In this document: one piece after another, positions 36,597-46,451 of the stretch
How the letters are laid out: each line of letters starts with the position of its first letter
How positions within the stretch are numbered: position 1 is the first letter of the stretch
DNA from: Halosolutus gelatinilyticus
GTDB lineage: Archaea > Halobacteriota > Halobacteria > Halobacteriales > Natrialbaceae
Direction: 5' to 3'
DNA length: 64,000 bases
NCBI RefSeq assembly: GCF_023028105.1
Contig: NZ_CP095491.1
Span: 3,100,001-3,164,000 of the forward strand
Made by a program: the position numbers and the translations under genes
Notes under the pieces: model-generated
What the model was told of the DNA's origin: nothing
The model's database searches: none
Seen by the model: only the letters and a program-made list of their open reading frames with translations

Positions 36597-37748
36597 CTAG
36601 AAGCCTTTGCCGAGCAGTTCGCGGGCGATGATGTTCTTCTGGATCTCGGTGGTGCCCTCGTAGATCTGGGTGATCTTGGCGTCGCGGTAGAGTCGCTCGA
36701 CGGGGAAGTCGTTAACGTAGCCGGCGCCGCCGTGGATCTGGACGGCCTCGTCGGCGACCTCGACCGCGACGCGGGAGGCGAACTCCTTGGCCATCGAGGC
36801 GAGTTTGGTGATGTCGTTCTCCTCGTCGACGTTCCAGGCGGCCTTGTAGGTCAGGTTGCGCGCGGCTTCGGTCTGGGTGGCCATCTCGGCGAGTTTGTGC
36901 TGGATCGCCTGGAACTCGCTGATCGACTTGCCGAACTGCTCGCGGTCCTGGGCGTACTCGAGGGCGGCCCGGGTCGCGCCCTTCGCGATGCCGACGCCCT
37001 GCGCGGCGACCGCCGTTCGAGTCTCGTCGAAGAACTGCATCTGCTGCATGAACGCGGCGTCTTCGGTGCCGATGAGGTTTTCCTCGGGTACGCGGACGTC
37101 GTCGAAGATGAGTTCGGCGGTGTCGGAGGCGCGGATGCCGAGTTTCCCGGTGATCTTCTCGGCCGAGAAGCCGTCCCGATCGGACTCGACGACGATCTGA
37201 CTGAAGCCGTTGTACCGACCCTGGGCATCCGGATTGGTCTTACAGAGCACGACGAAGAAGTCGCCGACGCTGCCGTTGGTGATCCACATCTTGTTGCCGT
37301 TGATCACCCACTCGTCGCCGTCCTTCTCGGCGCGGGTCGAAACCGACGAGACGTCCGACCCGGTGTCGGGTTCGGAGATCGCGGCGCCGGAGATCTTCTC
37401 GCCCATCGCGACGGGTTCGAGGAACCGTTCCTTCTGGTCTTCCGTCCCGAATCGGAGGATGGCTTCGGTCCCGAACGACGTCGAGACGATCGAGAGCGCG
37501 ATGCCGGGGTCGTAGGAGAACAACTCCTCCGTGATGATCGCGGTGTCGAGGATGGAGTAGCCGGCGCCGCCGTACTCGATCGGGATATACGCGCCGGTGA
37601 GCCCCATCTCCGCAGCCTTCTCGACCACGTCGTGCGGATACTTCTCTTCCGTGTCGTACTCCTCGGCGACGGGCACGATCTCGTTTTCCGCGAACCGCTT
37701 GACTTCGTCGCGGATCTGTTGCTGCTCTTCGGAGAGACCGAATTCCAT
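36597..37748 (-). CDS. Acyl-CoA dehydrogenase, short/medium-chain type
   Basis: A 383-residue canonical acyl-CoA dehydrogenase. Features are the N-terminal [20 protein letters not shown], the FAD/substrate motif [26 protein letters not shown], and [15 protein letters not shown] with the catalytic base Glu364. It introduces the 2,3 double bond in beta-oxidation and reduces ETF. It is divergent from the HADH/ECH fusion, sharing a 115-bp promoter region with a symmetrical TTTATATC/GATATAAA element, so the two steps are probably co-regulated. Confidence 0.95.
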   Translation of the reverse strand: MEFGLSEEQQQIRDEVKRFAENEIVPVAEEYDTEEKYPHDVVEKAAEMGLTGAYIPIEYGGAGYSILDTAIITEELFSYDPGIALSIVSTSFGTEAILRFGTEDQKERFLEPVAMGEKISGAAISEPDTGSDVSSVSTRAEKDGDEWVINGNKMWITNGSVGDFFVVLCKTNPDAQGRYNGFSQIVVESDRDGFSAEKITGKLGIRASDTAELIFDDVRVPEENLIGTEDAAFMQQMQFFDETRTAVAAQGVGIAKGATRAALEYAQDREQFGKSISEFQAIQHKLAEMATQTEAARNLTYKAAWNVDEENDITKLASMAKEFASRVAVEVADEAVQIHGGAGYVNDFPVERLYRDAKITQIYEGTTEIQKNIIARELLGKGF

Positions 37749-37758
37749 AGATGTTCGT

Positions 37759-37776
37759 TACCATTCCTCCGGTAAA
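37759..37776. promoter_or_regulatory. TTACC-N8-GGTAA half-sites in a divergent beta-oxidation promoter
   Basis: TTACC and GGTAA arms as in the sites at 8390 and 55549, but with an 8-bp rather than a 3-bp spacer. It lies between the TATA-like element (about 37791) and the ATG (37748) of the acyl-CoA dehydrogenase. The spacer difference makes it a weaker member of the motif set; part of it (GGAGG on the minus strand) may simply be a ribosome-binding site. Confidence 0.3.
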
Positions 37777-37863
37777 ATCCTTTGTAACCAGATATAAACC
37801 TAAATGTAGTTTCTTCGATCGATGAGGGAAACGTTGAAAGAGGTTGCGATAGCATACGTGACC

Positions 37864-39843
37864 ATGGAGCTGGAAGATATCAACACCATCGCAGTTCTCG
37901 GAGCGGGGAACATGGGTCACGGTATCGCGGAGGTCGCGGCGATCGCCGGCTACGACGTGAACATGCGCGATATCAAAGACGAGTTCGTCCAGAACGGCTA
38001 CGAGTCGATTGAGTGGTCGCTCGGCAAACTGGCCGAGAGCGACCAGCTCAGCCAGGAGGAAGCCGACGCGGCGCTCGATCGCGTGACGCCGCTGGTCGAC
38101 ATGGAGGAGGCCTGCGGGAACGCCGACGTCGTCATCGAGGCCGTCCCGGAGAAGATGGAGATCAAGAAGGACGTCTACGAGGAACTCGAGGAGGTCGCAC
38201 CCGACCGCGCGATCTTCGCGACGAACACCTCCAGCCTCTCGATCACGGAACTCGCGGGAGTGACCGAACGCCCCGAGCGGTTCTGTGGTATGCACTTTTT
38301 CAACCCGCCGGTGCGGATGCAGCTGGTCGAAGTCATCTCCGGGGCCGAGACCGACGAGGAGACGCTCGAGGTGATCGAGGACCTCGCCGAGGACTTCGGC
38401 AAGTCGCCCGTGCGCGTCCACAAGGACTCGCCGGGCTTCATCGTCAACCGCATCCTCGTGCCCCTGATGAACGAGGCCTGCTGGCTCGTCCACGAGAACG
38501 AGGCCACGATCGCCGAGGTCGACTCCACGACGAAGTATGGGATGGGGCTACCGATGGGGAGTTTCGAGCTGGGCGACCAGGTCGGCAACGACGTCAGCTA
38601 CCACGTGCTCGACTACCTGCACGAGGTGCTCGGCGACGCCTACGAGCCGTGTCCGCTGCTCGAGGAGAAAGTCGAGAACGAGGAACTCGGCAAGAAGACC
38701 GGCAAGGGTTTCTACGACTACGAGGACGGCGAGGGCGCCAAGATCCCGACCGACGAGCAGTCCGAACTGGTCGAGAAGCGCCTGATCGCGTCGATGGCCA
38801 ACGAGGCCGCCAAGCTGATCGGCGGCGACGTCGCCCCGCCGGAGTCGATCGACGAAGCGACGCAGCTCGGCGCCGGCTTCCCCGACGGCCCCGTCAAGGT
38901 GGTCGACGAGTTCGGCCTCGGGAACGCCCTCGAGACGCTCGAGGAGGCCCACGAGAAGAGCGGCCACGAGCGCTACGAGCCCGCCGATTACCTCCGAGAG
39001 CGCGCCGAGGAGATCGGCTCGTTCTACGAGCCCGACGCGGACGACGAGGCCGGCGTCGAGTTCGATACGATCCGCGTCGAGTATCCGGGCGAGATGGTCG
39101 GCCACGTCGTCATCGATCGTCCCCACCGCATGAACACGATCAGCGACGACCTTCTCGAGGAACTCTCCGAGGCGATCGATCTCCTGGAAGACGACGACGA
39201 GGTTCGCGCGATCCTCCTCACCGGCGAGGGCGAGAAAGCGTTCTCGGCCGGCGCCGACGTTCAGAGTATGGCCGCCGGCGGCGCAGATCCGCTCGGCGGC
39301 GTCGAGCTCTCGAAGAAGGGCCAGGAGGTCTTTGGCAAACTCGAAGCGTCCGAGCTGCCGGTCGTCGCCGGAATCGACGGCTACTGTCTCGGCGGCGGGA
39401 TGGAGCTGGCGACCTGCGCCGACATTCGCGTCGCCAGCGAGCGCTCCGAATTCGGCCAACCCGAACTCAACCTCGGCCTGATCCCCGGCTGGGGCGGCAC
39501 CCAGCGGCTCGCCAACGTGATCGGTGAGGGGCCGGCCAAGGAGATCATCCTCACCGCGGAGCGCTACGAGGCCACGGAGATGGAACGGTTCGACTTCGTC
39601 AAGGAGGTCGTCAACAACGACGAGCTCGAAGACGCCGCGTTCGACCTCGCCGCCGACCTCGCCGGCGGACCGCCGATCGCGACCAAGTACACCAAGCGCG
39701 CGATGCTCGCCGGCCGCCACGACACCGACGCCGGACTCGAGTACGAGGCCGCCGCGTTCGGCCAGCTGATGGCGACCGACGACCTGATGGAGGGGATCAC
39801 CGCGTTCATGGGCGACAGCGAGCCCGAATTCGAAGGCAAGTGA
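37864..39843 (+). CDS. 3-hydroxyacyl-CoA dehydrogenase / enoyl-CoA hydratase fusion
   Basis: A 659-residue bifunctional enzyme from MELEDINTIAVLGAGNMGHG, whose NAD motif is GAGNMG. The N-terminal HADH (1-380) includes FCGMHFFNPPVRMQLVEVI and DSPGFIVNRILVPL. The C-terminal crotonase domain (about 400-655) has AFSAGADVQSM and GYCLGGGMELATCADIR with the oxyanion-hole glycines. The domain order HADH-ECH is the reverse of bacterial FadB and is common in archaea. It performs two consecutive beta-oxidation steps. An ATG at 37822 would add 14 residues and sits about 25 nt behind GATATAAA, so a leaderless longer form is possible. Confidence 0.93.
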   Translation: MELEDINTIAVLGAGNMGHGIAEVAAIAGYDVNMRDIKDEFVQNGYESIEWSLGKLAESDQLSQEEADAALDRVTPLVDMEEACGNADVVIEAVPEKMEIKKDVYEELEEVAPDRAIFATNTSSLSITELAGVTERPERFCGMHFFNPPVRMQLVEVISGAETDEETLEVIEDLAEDFGKSPVRVHKDSPGFIVNRILVPLMNEACWLVHENEATIAEVDSTTKYGMGLPMGSFELGDQVGNDVSYHVLDYLHEVLGDAYEPCPLLEEKVENEELGKKTGKGFYDYEDGEGAKIPTDEQSELVEKRLIASMANEAAKLIGGDVAPPESIDEATQLGAGFPDGPVKVVDEFGLGNALETLEEAHEKSGHERYEPADYLRERAEEIGSFYEPDADDEAGVEFDTIRVEYPGEMVGHVVIDRPHRMNTISDDLLEELSEAIDLLEDDDEVRAILLTGEGEKAFSAGADVQSMAAGGADPLGGVELSKKGQEVFGKLEASELPVVAGIDGYCLGGGMELATCADIRVASERSEFGQPELNLGLIPGWGGTQRLANVIGEGPAKEIILTAERYEATEMERFDFVKEVVNNDELEDAAFDLAADLAGGPPIATKYTKRAMLAGRHDTDAGLEYEAAAFGQLMATDDLMEGITAFMGDSEPEFEGK

Positions 39844-40195
39844 CCGGAACCGCTTGGAGGATCGGCTCCGTCCGGAGGGGTGTCACCGTACCGTCACGCG
39901 CGGCGAAGTTGCCTGACGGGTCGTGAATCGGGTTCCCGACGATCGATCGCACCGACAGGCGATAGCAACTCGCAGATGGCCGGATTCGAACTCGAGGCGG
40001 AAGTCGTCGAGGTGACGGCGGTTCCGAATCCGGCACGTTCCCCGACGCGATAGGTTGCCCATCGAGACGGCGAAACGAGGAACCGAGCGGCCGTGTCGTA
40101 TCCCGAATTTGATGCGTGGTCGCGAGGTTTATCACACAGAGGATCCATGTGTCGGCCGTGGCTGCAATCGATGACGGAAACGGAGGGATCAGCCA
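39844..40195. other. Intergenic region before the HalX response regulator
   Basis: A 352-bp gap without a recognisable gene. A TTTATCAC element near 40128 is the best TATA candidate for the regulator, leaving about 40 nt of leader. No repeats of note. Confidence 0.35.
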
Positions 40196-40768
40196 ATGAG
40201 TGACGGGCCCGAGGTGCTCGTCGTCGACGACGAGGCTCGTCTCGCCGATCTGTTTGCAGCCTGGCTCGACACCGACTGGACGGTCGAGACGGCCTACGAC
40301 GGATCGGAAGCCCTAGAGATGATGACCGCATCCGTCGGCGTCGTCCTGTTGGATCGACGAATGCCCGGGCTCTCCGGCGACGACGTTCTGGCCGAAATCC
40401 GGGATGCGGGCTACGACTGTCGCGTCGTCATGGTGACGGCGGTCGATCCGGACTTCGACATCATCGAGATGGGATTCGACGACTACCTCGTCAAACCGGT
40501 CTCGAAGGACGAACTCCTGAGGATGGTCGACGACGTCGTCGGTCGATCGGATTACGAGACGGACATCCAGGAGTACTACGCACTCGTCTCAAAGAAGGCG
40601 CTGCTGGAGTCCGAAAAGGCCGATCGGGAACTCGTCGACAACGAGGAGTATCGGACCCTCTGTGAGCGCGTCGACGAACTCGAACGCCGGGTCGACGAGA
40701 CGGTTTCGGGAATGACGTCCCACGACGATTTCGTCGGCGCGTTCCAGAACCTCCAGTCGGAGAACTAG
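40196..40768 (+). CDS. HalX-domain response regulator
   Basis: A 190-residue protein. The receiver domain (1-120) has the acidic pair Asp11-Asp12, the phosphoacceptor Asp53 in LLDRRMPGLSG and the conserved Lys in DDYLVKPVS. The C-terminal 70 residues (YYALVSKKALLESEKADREL) form the haloarchaeal HalX helical domain. No DNA-binding domain is evident, so output is probably by protein interaction. Its stop overlaps by 4 bp the stop of the convergent histidine kinase, the likely partner. Confidence 0.9.
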   Translation: MSDGPEVLVVDDEARLADLFAAWLDTDWTVETAYDGSEALEMMTASVGVVLLDRRMPGLSGDDVLAEIRDAGYDCRVVMVTAVDPDFDIIEMGFDDYLVKPVSKDELLRMVDDVVGRSDYETDIQEYYALVSKKALLESEKADRELVDNEEYRTLCERVDELERRVDETVSGMTSHDDFVGAFQNLQSEN

Positions 40769-42690
40769 CCGCCGGTTTCGAATTCGAACCGAGCCCCTCC
40801 GTTCTCGCTTTCGGTCGCCGTGACCGACCAGCCGTGTCCCGTCGCGACCTCTCTGACGATCCAGAGGCCGATTCCCAGCCCCTCCGAAGACGACGAGACC
40901 GACGGATCGAAGATCCGCTCTCGTAACTCCTGCGGGAGGCCCCGGCCGTCGTCTTCCACGAAAAATCCTCGCGAATCGTCGGTCTCTCCGAGGGGGCCGA
41001 CGCGGACGGTGACGGCGTTGCCGCCGTGTTCCACGCTGTTCCGGAAGCAGTTTTCGAGCAGCCGGAGAAATCGCGAGCGATCGGCCGCGATCGACATGGT
41101 CTCGTCGGTCGAAAGCGTCGCCTCTCGCGTCGAGACGTGCTCCCACGCCTCGTCGGCCGTCCGTTCGAGATCGACGACGTCGACGTCGGCCGCCCACTCG
41201 CCGTCCCGAGCGATCGCGAGGACGTCCTCGATGATCGACTCTATGCGATCGAGCCCGTCGCGGACGTTCTCGACGTGTTCGAGCGACTCCGTTTCCGCCA
41301 CGAGATCGAGGTAGCCCTGCGAGACGCCGAGTGGGTTCCGAAGGTCGTGGCTGACGATCTGAGCGAACGCGTCGAGACGTTCGTTCTGCTCGCGGAGTTT
41401 CCGTTCGCTGCGTTTTCGCTCCGTAACGTCGCGGGCGACGCCCACGGTGCCTCGAAACGTTCCGTCCCGAACGAGGGGTGCGATCGTGATCTCGCAGGGG
41501 ATCGTCGAGCCGGTCTTCGTCTTGAGGGACAGTTCGAGTGCGGCGGAGCGATCGCCGCGCTCGAGAAGGGTTCGGATCGTCTCCTCGCCGGCCTCGACGT
41601 CGTCCTCGTCGAACAGCAACGAGACGTGTTCGCCGAGCAGCCCCTCGCGACTGTAGCCGGTCATCTCCGCGCCCGCGTCGTTGACCGTCGTGAAGTGTCC
41701 CGTGGCGTCGAGGACGCACATGCCGTCGCCCGCCGTCTCGACCAGCCGTTCGTACCGGTGAAGCGCCTGTTCCTGCTGGTCGAGTCGACCGCGAACCACG
41801 ATCGACTCGAGCACGTGTGACGCGGTCTCGGCGGCCGACGCGATCGTCTCCCGTTCGGGCGGCGAAAGTGACTCGTGTGCGTACACGACCAACACCCCGT
41901 AGAGATCCATCGCCGACGCGAGCGGGGCGATCGCGACCGATCGGACGCCCTGCGCAACGGCGTGGTCGCCGAAGGGCACGGCGGAACCGTTCCCCGCGAT
42001 GGGCTGGAGGTGCTGCAGGTCCCGGTCGTGCATCGCCCGTTCGAGCAACGGCTGTTCGCCGTCGCCGATCGCGAACGTCCGTTGCATCGGCCACTCCATC
42101 GCCTCGGGGTCGGTCAGCCACGGAACGACCGCTCGCTCGCCGTGATCGTACTCGCCAACCCAGGCGAAGGTGAACGCCTCGCTCTCGGTAAACTCCTCGC
42201 GGAGCACCCGTTCGACGGTGACCGGCGACGTCGCGCCGACCAGTTGGCGTCTGATCCGGCCGACGATGGCGTCGAGTTTGGACGCCCCCTTCTCGACGGG
42301 TATGGCACTCGCGTCACCGCTCGACGGCCCTGCTCCGCCCGTTTCCGCGAGTCGGTCGGTGATCACGGCTGCGAGTCGGCCCGTGGAATCCGCATCGACC
42401 TCGCAGCCGACGACCTCGCCCAGCACGCCGATGGAGCCATCGTCGCTCCAGCAGACGAACGTCGGCGTCTCGGGCGCCGCAGACTCGATCGACGCGACCA
42501 GATCGGAGAGCCGGCCGATCGAATCCGCGTCGACGAGGATCGCGTCGATCGACTCCCGCTCGAGGCGGCGGACGGCCGTTTCGGTATCCTGCGCGATGAC
42601 CACGTTGATTGGCGTGTCGGTCAGTGCGAGGGTAATCGACGCCCGAGCCGAGCGATCGCTACTCACGCAGAGGACGCGCGGCCGGTTCAT
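40765..42690 (-). CDS. GAF/PAS sensor histidine kinase with N-terminal receiver-like domain
   Basis: A 641-residue soluble kinase. Residues 1-115 look like a receiver (VLCVSSDRSARASITLAL, AILVDADSIG), though surrounding residues are divergent. A GAF-like segment (about 150-300, VAIAPLASAMDLYGVLVVYA) is followed by a PAS domain (310-430, GYSREGLLGEHVSLLF), HisKA with His448 in IVSHDLRNPLG, and HATPase_c (FRNSVEHGG, DDGRGLP, GLGIGLWIV). No membrane helices, so it senses a cytoplasmic cue. The gene is convergent with the HalX regulator and overlaps it at the stops. Confidence 0.92.
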   Translation of the reverse strand: MNRPRVLCVSSDRSARASITLALTDTPINVVIAQDTETAVRRLERESIDAILVDADSIGRLSDLVASIESAAPETPTFVCWSDDGSIGVLGEVVGCEVDADSTGRLAAVITDRLAETGGAGPSSGDASAIPVEKGASKLDAIVGRIRRQLVGATSPVTVERVLREEFTESEAFTFAWVGEYDHGERAVVPWLTDPEAMEWPMQRTFAIGDGEQPLLERAMHDRDLQHLQPIAGNGSAVPFGDHAVAQGVRSVAIAPLASAMDLYGVLVVYAHESLSPPERETIASAAETASHVLESIVVRGRLDQQEQALHRYERLVETAGDGMCVLDATGHFTTVNDAGAEMTGYSREGLLGEHVSLLFDEDDVEAGEETIRTLLERGDRSAALELSLKTKTGSTIPCEITIAPLVRDGTFRGTVGVARDVTERKRSERKLREQNERLDAFAQIVSHDLRNPLGVSQGYLDLVAETESLEHVENVRDGLDRIESIIEDVLAIARDGEWAADVDVVDLERTADEAWEHVSTREATLSTDETMSIAADRSRFLRLLENCFRNSVEHGGNAVTVRVGPLGETDDSRGFFVEDDGRGLPQELRERIFDPSVSSSSEGLGIGLWIVREVATGHGWSVTATESENGGARFEFETGG

Positions 42691-42824
42691 CTCGGGCGGG
42701 TTCGGTATGCGTGACCACCTCCGTCACGACGGGTTCGGTCGGGTATAGTCGCCCCATCGACGAGGGAACGGATTGTTCTTTCGACCGAACCGTCGCTCCG
42801 AGCGATACCCGCGGCCGTCGCGCC

Positions 42825-43976
42825 TCACGGGGCCTGTCCGTAGACCAGATTCCGCTGCACCTCGTTGGCGCCCTCGTAGATGACCGGGATCCGCGCGTCC
42901 CGGTAGACGCGGGCGATCCGCCGCTCGTCGAGGATCGATCGGCCGCCGTGGAACTGCATGCCCTGTTCGGCGACGTCGACGGCTGTCTCGGTCGCCTTCG
43001 TTTTGGCCATTGCCGCCCAGTAGCCCGCGTGGTCCCGGTTTTGTACCTTCTCGCAGGCACGCCACGCGAGCGCGCGGGCGCTCTCGAACTCGATGAGCAT
43101 GTCCGCCAGGCCGTGCTGGACCGCCTGGAACTCGTTGATCGTCCGGCCGAACTCCTCGCGATCGTGGGTGAACTCCCAGGCTTCCTCGATCGCGGCGGCG
43201 GCGAGCCCGAGGCCGTGACCGGCGACGGCGATGCGACCGTGATTGAAGAAGTCGGCGAGCATCATGAAGCCGGTTCCCTCGGAACCGATCAGGTTCTCCT
43301 CGGGGATCCGGCAATCGTCGAACGTGATGTGGGCCTGCTTCGAGGCGCGCATCGCCATCTTCTCGGGGATGTGTTCGGCCTCGTAGCCGTCTGTGTCCGT
43401 CGGAACGATGAACATCGAGTGGTTGGCGTACCGGTTGTCCTCGTCGTCGCCCGTCCGCGCGTAGAGGGTCACCCAGTCCGCCTCGACGCCGTTGCCGATC
43501 CAGTACTTCTCGCCGTTTAAGACGTACTCGTCGCCGTCCTTCTCCGCGCGGGTCTGCATCCCCGCCAGGTCGCTGCCGGTCTCCGGCTCGGAGACGGCGA
43601 GCCCCGAGATCTGCTCGCCCTCGGCGACCGGCCGAACGTACTCCTCGCACTGCTCGTCGGTCCCGAACTCGTAGGTGATCTCGCACCCGAAACTCGCGAG
43701 CTGCAGCGTCAGCGCGATGCCGGCGTCGGCCCGGTAGAACTCCTCGGTGAGCGCGAGCAACTGCGGGAGGTCGAACCCCCGACCGCCCCACTCCTCGGGG
43801 ATGTCCTGGGCGACGAGGTTCGCCTCCTGGCCCGCTTCGAGGATCTCGTGTGGGTACTCGCCGGACTGGAAGTACTCCCGGGCGTTCGGTTCGATGTGCT
43901 CACGGGCGAACTCGCGGGCTTCGGCCTTGACGCCGCGCGCGCGTTCCGGGACGATGCTGTCGTCGAGCAGATCCAT
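42825..43976 (-). CDS. Acyl-CoA dehydrogenase, short/medium-chain type (second 383-residue enzyme)
   Basis: A 383-residue enzyme with AVSEPETGSDLAG, YVLNGEKYWIGNG and IYEGANEVQRNLVYG, catalytic Glu368. It shares the family plan with the dehydrogenase at 36.6 kb but differs clearly in sequence, so it probably handles another acyl chain, for example a branched or short one. It has no visible TTACC/GGTAA site. It is monocistronic, leftward, next to the kinase gene. Confidence 0.94.
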   Translation of the reverse strand: MDLLDDSIVPERARGVKAEAREFAREHIEPNAREYFQSGEYPHEILEAGQEANLVAQDIPEEWGGRGFDLPQLLALTEEFYRADAGIALTLQLASFGCEITYEFGTDEQCEEYVRPVAEGEQISGLAVSEPETGSDLAGMQTRAEKDGDEYVLNGEKYWIGNGVEADWVTLYARTGDDEDNRYANHSMFIVPTDTDGYEAEHIPEKMAMRASKQAHITFDDCRIPEENLIGSEGTGFMMLADFFNHGRIAVAGHGLGLAAAAIEEAWEFTHDREEFGRTINEFQAVQHGLADMLIEFESARALAWRACEKVQNRDHAGYWAAMAKTKATETAVDVAEQGMQFHGGRSILDERRIARVYRDARIPVIYEGANEVQRNLVYGQAP

Positions 43977-44061
43977 GTGGTGTCAGTCGGCCGCAACGCC
44001 CAAATAGGCGGTGGACACCGATGCAAGCCGGTTCCGTCTTCGATCGGCGAATCCGGCCATC

Positions 44062-44526
44062 CTAGCGGACCTCCCGAATCAGTTCGTCCGTCGACAGGTT
44101 CGCGTGGCGATCGAGCCGCCAGATGTCCCAGGCGACGTCGGTGACGACGTGAACGTAGAGCACGACGCCGGTGACGATCGCGATCGGGACGCTCGCGAGG
44201 GCGAGCAGCGGAACGACGAGGCCGGCGATCAGGAGGTGGCTCAGCAGCCGCGAGAGCACGCCGACGTCGCCGGGGTCGAAGATCCGGCGCTGGTCGGCGA
44301 CGGCGGCGATCGGATCGGCGAGGCAGAACCGAACGGCGTCCCAGGTCCCGGTCTTGAAACGAGCGATCAGCAGGTGATCGAGGTCGACGAAGACGCCGAC
44401 CGCGGCCCCGTACGCGACCACGAGCGGCGTCGGAACCGTCGTTCCGGCGACGGCGATCGGCGCGAGCGCGTAGCCGAGCAGTCCGGCGACGACGAGCGAG
44501 ACGACGGCGTGGTGTTTCGAGTACAT
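44062..44526 (-). CDS. Membrane-bound metal-dependent hydrolase family protein
   Basis: A 154-residue protein with about four hydrophobic helices (VVSLVVAGLLGYALAPIAVA, VAYGAAVGVFVDLDHLLIA, LIAGLVVPLLALASVPIAIV). Candidate metal ligands are DLDHLL, LLSHLL and HVVTDVAWD. It belongs broadly with the YdjM-like protein at 28.9 kb. Substrate unknown. It lies between an acyl-CoA dehydrogenase and a cupin, with 57 bp to the latter. Confidence 0.7.
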   Translation of the reverse strand: MYSKHHAVVSLVVAGLLGYALAPIAVAGTTVPTPLVVAYGAAVGVFVDLDHLLIARFKTGTWDAVRFCLADPIAAVADQRRIFDPGDVGVLSRLLSHLLIAGLVVPLLALASVPIAIVTGVVLYVHVVTDVAWDIWRLDRHANLSTDELIREVR

Positions 44527-44583
44527 CCGCTCATCCGTCGAGGACGACGCGGGGCTACAAAACCCTCCGGCTTCCGATCTTGG

Positions 44584-44958
44584 CTAGCCGGCGAACCCGG
44601 AGAGCAGCCACTCGTCGTCGCCCTCGTCCTCGCCGAGGCTCGGTGCGCTGACGAGCACGAACGCGCTCTCCCGGCCGCCGTTGCGGATCTGTCGCGTCGC
44701 CGCCGGCGGGATCCAGAGGGCGTCGCCGGTCTCCATCGAGACGGGATCGTCGTCGACGATGACCGTCGCCTCGCCCTCGATCAGCACGTAGATCTCCTCG
44801 TGGCGGTTGTCGGTGTGGTCGTGGGGCTTGCTCTTCCAGCCGGGATCGCAGCGAGCGATCGTCACCCCCACCTGCTCGGTTTCGAGCGGATCGCTGAGAA
44901 AGTGCATCGCGCTCGAAACCTGATCGACGTCCTCGTAGTTCACCTTCCGGTAAGCCAT
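44584..44958 (-). CDS. Cupin-domain protein
   Basis: A 124-residue single-domain cupin from MAYRKVNYEDVDQVSSAMHF. Motif 1 is seen in KPHDHTDNRHEEIYVLIEGE (two His spaced by five, then Glu) and motif 2 in METGDALWIPPAATRQIRNG, where the usual second-motif His is replaced. It may be a metal-dependent dioxygenase, isomerase or binding protein; the family does not allow a substrate call. It precedes nikR-like 45066 with an intervening 107-bp gap. Confidence 0.85.
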   Translation of the reverse strand: MAYRKVNYEDVDQVSSAMHFLSDPLETEQVGVTIARCDPGWKSKPHDHTDNRHEEIYVLIEGEATVIVDDDPVSMETGDALWIPPAATRQIRNGGRESAFVLVSAPSLGEDEGDDEWLLSGFAG

Positions 44959-45065
44959 GATCAGATCCTCTACGGGAAGACAGTAAAATGATACTGATCC
45001 CGTCGGAGCGGAGCGCGGTCGCCGGGATGCGCCAATCGCCCTACTCGGCCGGCGACGCCGCGCCG

Positions 45066-45491
45066 TCACTCCCGGGCGATCGGGTCGAACCCGTCGACGG
45101 GGGTGACAGAGTAGTCGACGGTCAGGGCGTCCTTGGTTGCCCTGATCTTCCCGACGAACGTCGAGATGTCCGCGAGTTCGCCCTCGAGGACGAACAGCTC
45201 CATGCAGTACCGGTCGCCGACGTGGCTGTGAAAATTCGACGCGACGAGGTCCTCGTGCTCGTGGCGTAGGTGCATCATTCGCTCCTCGACGCTCGTCGTT
45301 TCGTAATCGAAGAGGACGGTGACGATGCCCATCAGCTCTCGCTCCTCGAGTCGAGTGTCCTCGAACTCTCCGAGGAGGTTCCGCGAGGCTTCCCTGACGA
45401 CTTCGCTTCGGCCCGTGTAGCCGTGTTCCTCCGCGAACTGGTCGAGTCGCTCGAGGAGTTCGTCCGGCATGGAGACGCTGACGACTGCCAT
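45066..45491 (-). CDS. nikR: Nickel-responsive regulator NikR
   Basis: A 141-residue protein. The N-terminal ribbon-helix-helix ([20 protein letters not shown], then GRSEVVREA) is joined to an ACT-like nickel-binding domain. All four square-planar ligands of E. coli NikR (His76, His87, His89, Cys95) have counterparts with identical spacing: His77, His88, His90 and Cys96. It should repress nickel uptake when Ni is abundant. TTAATA about 30 nt upstream of the ATG suggests a leaderless mRNA. No nickel transporter or urease lies in the window. Confidence 0.9.
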   Translation of the reverse strand: MAVVSVSMPDELLERLDQFAEEHGYTGRSEVVREASRNLLGEFEDTRLEERELMGIVTVLFDYETTSVEERMMHLRHEHEDLVASNFHSHVGDRYCMELFVLEGELADISTFVGKIRATKDALTVDYSVTPVDGFDPIARE

Positions 45492-45659
45492 GTAATAATC
45501 CGACCGGGACAAACTATTAAGGCTTATCATCGATTTTCGATCGAGAAGGCCGAGGCGCGATTCGACGGGGATTGGAACGGGGATGACGGGCGCCCGTCGA
45601 GCGCGAGCGAGCGGCCGGACAGCCGCTGCCGTTTTCCGGATCCGCGGCGACGAGTACCC

Positions 45660-46451
45660 ATGTATCTCCCGCACCAGACCTGGCCCGACCTCTCGAGGTA
45701 CGTCGACGAGGAGTCGGTCGCGATCGTCCCGCTCGGATCGACCGAACAGCACGGTCCGCAGCTCCCCGAGGGGACCGATTACCTGATCGCCGAAGCGCTC
45801 GCGCGCGAGGCGGCCGATCGGACCGGGTTCCTCTGTACGCCGGTGCTGCCGATCGGCGTTAGCTCCCACCACCGGCAGTTTCCCGGGACGATGTGGGTCG
45901 AGGCGCCGGTCTTTCGGGACTTCGTCGAGAGCTTCTCGCGGAACCTGACCTACCACGGGATCGATCGCATCGTCTACGTCAACGCCCACGGGGGCAACGT
46001 CGCCCACCTCCGGGAAGTCGGTCGGCGGTTGCACGAGGACGGGACGGCGTACGCGATCGAGTGGATGTGGGACGAGTCGATCCCCGGACTGATCGATGAG
46101 GTGTTCGAGACGCTCGGCCCCCACGGCGGCCCGAAGGAGACGGCGATGTGCATGCACATCGCTGGGGAGCTGGTCGGGGAGGATCGACTCGAGGAGGCTC
46201 GCGACGGCGGCGCGACCTTCGATCACGAGGTCGCCCGCGTCCACGGCGCACGGACGTTCTACGACGCGATCGAGAACAGCCCGAACGGCGTCTTCGGCGA
46301 CCAGACCGACGCGACGCCCGAGATCGGCGAACGGTTGTTCGACGCCGCGACCGAGCAACTGGTTTCGCTGCTCGAGTGGCTCGACGATCGGCCGATCGCG
46401 GACCTCCTGCCGGAACCGCACGTCGAGTCAGGGGCCGAAAACGGGGTATAG
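45660..46451 (+). CDS. Creatininase family amidohydrolase
   Basis: A 263-residue protein from [15 protein letters not shown]. The metal site [15 protein letters not shown] gives Glu29, His31 and Asp40, and [16 protein letters not shown] and [10 protein letters not shown] complete the fold. The family includes creatininase, F420/riboflavin-pathway ArfB formamide hydrolase and mycofactocin MftE. Archaeal members often act in riboflavin/F420 biosynthesis, so an ArfB-like role is one possibility but no other pathway gene is adjacent. It is divergent from nikR across 168 bp. Confidence 0.85.
   Translation: MYLPHQTWPDLSRYVDEESVAIVPLGSTEQHGPQLPEGTDYLIAEALAREAADRTGFLCTPVLPIGVSSHHRQFPGTMWVEAPVFRDFVESFSRNLTYHGIDRIVYVNAHGGNVAHLREVGRRLHEDGTAYAIEWMWDESIPGLIDEVFETLGPHGGPKETAMCMHIAGELVGEDRLEEARDGGATFDHEVARVHGARTFYDAIENSPNGVFGDQTDATPEIGERLFDAATEQLVSLLEWLDDRPIADLLPEPHVESGAENGV

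Noticed and set aside
39948-40000. GGATTCGAACTC as a possible second tRNA fragment
   Set aside because: Only a T-loop-like word is present; no acceptor or stem complement can be found nearby.
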